Of a stretch of 64,000 nucleotides of DNA, positions 61,679 to 64,000 are shown piece after piece (the first letter of the stretch is position 1; the number at the start of each line of letters is the position of its first letter). Origin of the DNA: JANQOZ01 sp045106555. Lineage in GTDB: Bacteria > Pseudomonadota > Gammaproteobacteria > Xanthomonadales > SZUA-38. The translations under genes were made by a program, and so were the position numbers. The notes under the pieces are model-generated. The model was given only the letters and a program-made list of their open reading frames with translations. It ran no database searches and was not told where the DNA came from. Location of the stretch: positions 12,490 to 76,489 of the forward strand of contig JBGCET010000031.1 of the NCBI GenBank assembly GCA_045106555.1, given 5' to 3'.

Positions 61679-61705
61679 GGGGTCAGTGTAAAGGGACAGA
61701 GTAAG
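61679..61705 (+). repeat. RAYT-associated repeat, copy 2
   Basis: Begins GGGGTCAGTGTAAAGGGACA. The direct copy 43 bases after copy 1 suggests recent REP-type amplification. Confidence 0.75.
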
Positions 61706-61793
61706 CTCACATCGACTTGCGGCATATTCTCACTGAGTCCTGATTGGTAGTCATTCACAATGAGAGCTATCCAGGCTAACGTGAAGATTGCTC

Positions 61794-62438
61794 ATGCCAA
61801 GACGCCCCCGATTCTGCCCTGCGGGTCTACCGGTTCACGTCATTCAGCGGGGCAACAATCGGCAAGTCATATTCACGTGTGAGTCCGATCTAGCCGCTTA
61901 TTCGAATTGGCTTGCCGATGGCGCTGTGCGATATGGCGTTTCGGTACATGGTTGGGTTTTTATGACAAACCATGTTCATCTTCTGGCAACGCCTGACGAC
62001 AACAACAGCGTATCGCGGTTGATGCAGTTTCTTGGACGCCTGTATGTGCGTCGTTTCAATTACACCTACCAACGCAGCGGCACGCTGTTTGAGGGGCGTT
62101 TCAGATCCTGCGTGGTACAAGATGATCAGTACCTTTTGCGCTGTCTTCGCTATATCGAGCTGAACCCTGTGCGGGCCGGGATGGTTGCTGATCCCGGCGA
62201 CTATGTGTGGTCCAGCTTTCGCGCACATGCTTTCGGCGTGCGCCCGCGGCTGTGGTCACCCCACGATACCTACTTGGGAATTGGGCCAGACGAACGACAA
62301 CGCGGCCAGGCTTGGCGGGAACTGGTTGGTAAAGCCCTGGGCGTTGATGTGTTGGCCAAGATTCGCCATTGCGCCAACACCGGAATCGTCTTGGGCACCG
62401 AGGCATTCCAGGTCGAAGTAGACCGCCGCAGAAAGTAA
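61794..62438 (+). CDS. REP-associated tyrosine transposase (Y1_Tnp/RAYT family)
   Basis: The 214-residue protein starts MPRRPRFCPAGLPVHVIQRG, the classic RAYT opening. It has the HUH motif (NHVHLLATP) and a Tyr nucleophile region (RYIELNPVRAGM) typical of IS200/IS605-like single-strand transposases. These enzymes move REP repeats. ATG 61794 is preferred over TTG 61788. Matched repeats flank the gene. The length is full, so it may be active. Confidence 0.9.
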   Translation: MPRRPRFCPAGLPVHVIQRGNNRQVIFTCESDLAAYSNWLADGAVRYGVSVHGWVFMTNHVHLLATPDDNNSVSRLMQFLGRLYVRRFNYTYQRSGTLFEGRFRSCVVQDDQYLLRCLRYIELNPVRAGMVADPGDYVWSSFRAHAFGVRPRLWSPHDTYLGIGPDERQRGQAWRELVGKALGVDVLAKIRHCANTGIVLGTEAFQVEVDRRRK

Positions 62439-62453
62439 GGAAATTTGGATTCT

Positions 62454-62479
62454 TTACTGTGTCCCTTTACTCTGACCCC
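62454..62479 (-). repeat. RAYT-associated repeat, inverted copy
   Basis: Reverse complement of the repeat at 61636 with one mismatch; it ends CTCTGACCCC. Together with the left copies it forms the element's inverted ends, 32 bases from the stop codon of the next gene. Confidence 0.75.
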
Positions 62480-62511
62480 AGAAATCCCCCCAGAAATCCT
62501 TGCGTCTGCGA

Positions 62512-63630
62512 CTACTCAAACCCGTCGGCAAAGATTAGTGGCGAGACTACTTCATGAGCACCGATGTCTACCTCATCACCTGACCGTCGTTCATTACTCA
62601 GGATGTCAAAGCTCCCCAACTGCCAATCTAACTCAAACGGTATCGGGGGCATCGGCACAACGAATGGGTCATTGAGACCGGCGTCGATCATTGGCGACTG
62701 ATCGCTGAGTAGAAAATCCACCAGCCCTGTTTCAAATTGCGGGTCTATCGCGACGTTGTTTGCCGACTCATCCGCCATCCCCGTCATTTTTTGTATATTG
62801 TTGTTATACAGGTAGATCGTGCCAGCAGATGGAATATCAACCAGGGTCAGATCATCGAATTGATTGTTCCAAAATATATTATTCGCCACGAACGACTGAG
62901 CAGGACTTTCCACGTTAATGGTCAATCCTGACGGAGGGTTTCTAGAAATTTTTTGGAGTTCCGTTGTATTGTTGATGACCGTGTTGTTAGTAAAGTAAAT
63001 GCCGGTGGTGACGCTACGCAGCGGGCCTACAGCTGAATTGCTGGTGCTGTGGTTATTGCTGAAGGCGTTGTTCCGAATGCGGATGATATCTGCAGATTCT
63101 ATAAACAACGCTGCGCCCTGCGACGCCTCGTTGAGCAGAAACAAATTGTTCTCGATTCGTATATTTGCCGTTATCGTCTCAGGCCCAATGAACAAACCGC
63201 CTCCGGCACTGGTTGTCGCGCCATTGATGAAAGACAAGTTCTTGATGGTAACCTCAACCGATGGCGCGTCATTCAAGAACAGGCGGAGCGTGCGGTGCAT
63301 CTGCTCCCCGTCCAAAAGAGTATCCAAGGGATCGGGACTCAATTGCTGCCCACAGGGATTGCCGAAAAAACTGGTCCAGCCACCAATTATGGTGACGCCA
63401 AAATCATCGCCATTAGGATTGTTACGCGTGTCGAACGTAAACCCATCCGCACCAGAGACATAGGTACCCTGTGCCAACCGAATGGTATCGGCCTCGCCGT
63501 TGATCTCGGCATCATTGAGCCTAGCCTGCAATTGTTCACCGGTTGTGGCGCAAAATTCCGCGCCGACTGCGCCGGCGCTAACCAATAAGAGCGCGGCTGC
63601 CAGTTGGCATCCTGAGAAAAAGTCTTTCAT
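62512..63630 (-). CDS. Secreted beta-helix protein with C-terminal GFE tag
   Basis: The product has about 372 residues with a signal peptide (LAAALLLVSAGAVGAE). Strands such as TIKNLSFINGATTSAGGGLF, RIRNNAFSNNHST and FVANNIFWNNQFDDL are typical of right-handed parallel beta-helix proteins. A choice-of-anchor-Q-like ending (GDEVDIGAHEV) is followed by SPLIFADGFE at the C-terminus. GGAG lies 6 bases before the ATG at 63630. It resembles the C-terminal helix of the giant protein at 44771. It is probably surface-exposed; no enzyme signature was found. The 297-base gap to 63928 otherwise holds only a weak promoter. Confidence 0.88.
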   Translation of the reverse strand: MKDFFSGCQLAAALLLVSAGAVGAEFCATTGEQLQARLNDAEINGEADTIRLAQGTYVSGADGFTFDTRNNPNGDDFGVTIIGGWTSFFGNPCGQQLSPDPLDTLLDGEQMHRTLRLFLNDAPSVEVTIKNLSFINGATTSAGGGLFIGPETITANIRIENNLFLLNEASQGAALFIESADIIRIRNNAFSNNHSTSNSAVGPLRSVTTGIYFTNNTVINNTTELQKISRNPPSGLTINVESPAQSFVANNIFWNNQFDDLTLVDIPSAGTIYLYNNNIQKMTGMADESANNVAIDPQFETGLVDFLLSDQSPMIDAGLNDPFVVPMPPIPFELDWQLGSFDILSNERRSGDEVDIGAHEVVSPLIFADGFE

Positions 63631-63891
63631 TACGAACTCCATTGTTCGACGAATTTAATGACATCACCGGTCCAATTCACTCGCGCCTGGGCTGTATCGT
63701 CCATTCACGGGTGCTGATGCGGTACCTGTCTTTACAAACGCCGTAGGCAAGACAAAGCGAACAAATCTGCGGATTTAAACTGTCGATTGATGAAGTGAGG
63801 TGGCTTTACCGAGCAATTTTGGCCAAACTGGCGCCCGGCGAATCCACTGCAAACGTCCGCTCGAGAGACTCTTGCGGGTTCGCGCTCAAAC

Positions 63892-63897
63892 TATAAT
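63892..63897 (+). promoter_or_regulatory. Possible -10 box for the EF-P-like gene
   Basis: TATAAT sits 31 bases before the GTG at 63928. TTGCGG upstream is only 14 bases away, too close for a normal -35, so the assignment is tentative. Confidence 0.4.
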
Positions 63898-63927
63898 GAA
63901 GCTGACACCCAAATTCTTGGAGATATC

Positions 63928-64000
63928 GTGCCAAAGGCCAGTGAAGTAAAACGTGGCGGCATTGTGCGCTACAAAGATCAAGTGTGTACCGTGCGTCGAA
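63928..64000 (+). CDS. Elongation factor P-like protein (YeiP type), 5' end only
   Basis: GTG 63928 is preceded by GGAG and opens a frame reading VPKASEVKRGGIVRYKDQ, the usual start of YeiP/EfpL proteins, which resemble EF-P and help ribosomes at stalling sequences. Only 24 codons are visible. EF-P itself normally starts differently, so YeiP is the better match, but the rest lies outside the window. Confidence 0.7.
   Translation, partial: MPKASEVKRGGIVRYKDQVCTVRR

Larger units (their letters stand above)
61620..62479. mobile_element. REP-associated transposase element (RAYT with flanking repeats)
   Basis: The transposase gene at 61794 is bracketed by a short repeat family beginning GGGGTCAG. 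Two direct full copies lie at 61636-61662 and 61679-61705, with a partial copy at 61620. One inverted copy (62454-62479) lies just after the gene. The inverted pair gives the element terminal repeats. It is inserted between the receptor terminator and the stop of the convergent beta-helix gene, harming neither. Confidence 0.75.

Overview
The window looks like the chromosome of a Gram-negative, aerobic gammaproteobacterium, perhaps near Wenzhouxiangella, Woeseia or other marine Xanthomonadales/Chromatiales-like lineages. The lineage is inferred, not proven. The signs are three TonB-dependent receptors, Tat and lipoprotein signals, YaeQ, an EF-P-like YeiP protein, a Zur/ZnuD/ZrgA-type zinc regulon, and many secreted proteins that carry a short (I/L/V)F-x-(D/N)-G-F-E motif. 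No rRNA, tRNA or CRISPR array was seen.

1-4.9 kb: a partial secreted beta-helix-like protein (minus strand), then an ECF sigma factor translationally coupled to a Ser/Thr kinase with one membrane segment and a kinesin-light-chain-type TPR array. 4.9-14.5 kb: a probable catabolic and uptake block, with a two-subunit molybdenum hydroxylase, an alpha/beta hydrolase, a beta-lactamase-fold protein that lacks its catalytic residues, two divergent DUF1838 paralogues and a TonB-dependent receptor. 14.5-23.6 kb: a signalling block. A TIR-membrane-TPR protein uses the same chassis as the kinase at 2 kb. An FG-GAP protein, a second TIR-TPR gene interrupted by two in-frame TGA codons, and a large Sel1-repeat protein follow.

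23.6-33.2 kb: an esterase, a DUF2306 membrane protein, a DesK/NarL-like two-component system with a small coupled membrane protein, a zinc-ribbon membrane protein, a secreted beta-helix protein, a DUF4397-like protein, YaeQ and a DUF1993 protein. 33.3-38.3 kb: a compact zinc-starvation regulon with two Zur-box-like palindromes, a ZrgA-like protein, a DUF3299 protein, a ZnuD-like receptor with a Glu/His-rich loop, a small Cys/His protein and a COG0523 GTPase.

38.3-44.7 kb: a lone tyrosine recombinase with flanking short repeats and a gene remnant, then a malonate module (SGNH lipoprotein, madL, madM, matB) and a truncated esterase. 44.7-57.9 kb: giant secreted proteins (NHL/HYR/cadherin-like/beta-helix, delta-60 repeats, choice-of-anchor-D/cadherin-like) ending in the GFE-type tag, with a Tat-exported M24 peptidase between them. 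58-64 kb: an Oar-like TonB receptor with a clear terminator, a RAYT-type REP-associated transposase flanked by matching repeats, another GFE-tagged beta-helix protein, and the start of an EF-P-like gene.

The least explained items are the interchangeable kinase/TIR receptors on one TPR chassis, the shared C-terminal GFE tag, and three in-frame TGA interruptions in otherwise well-preserved reading frames.
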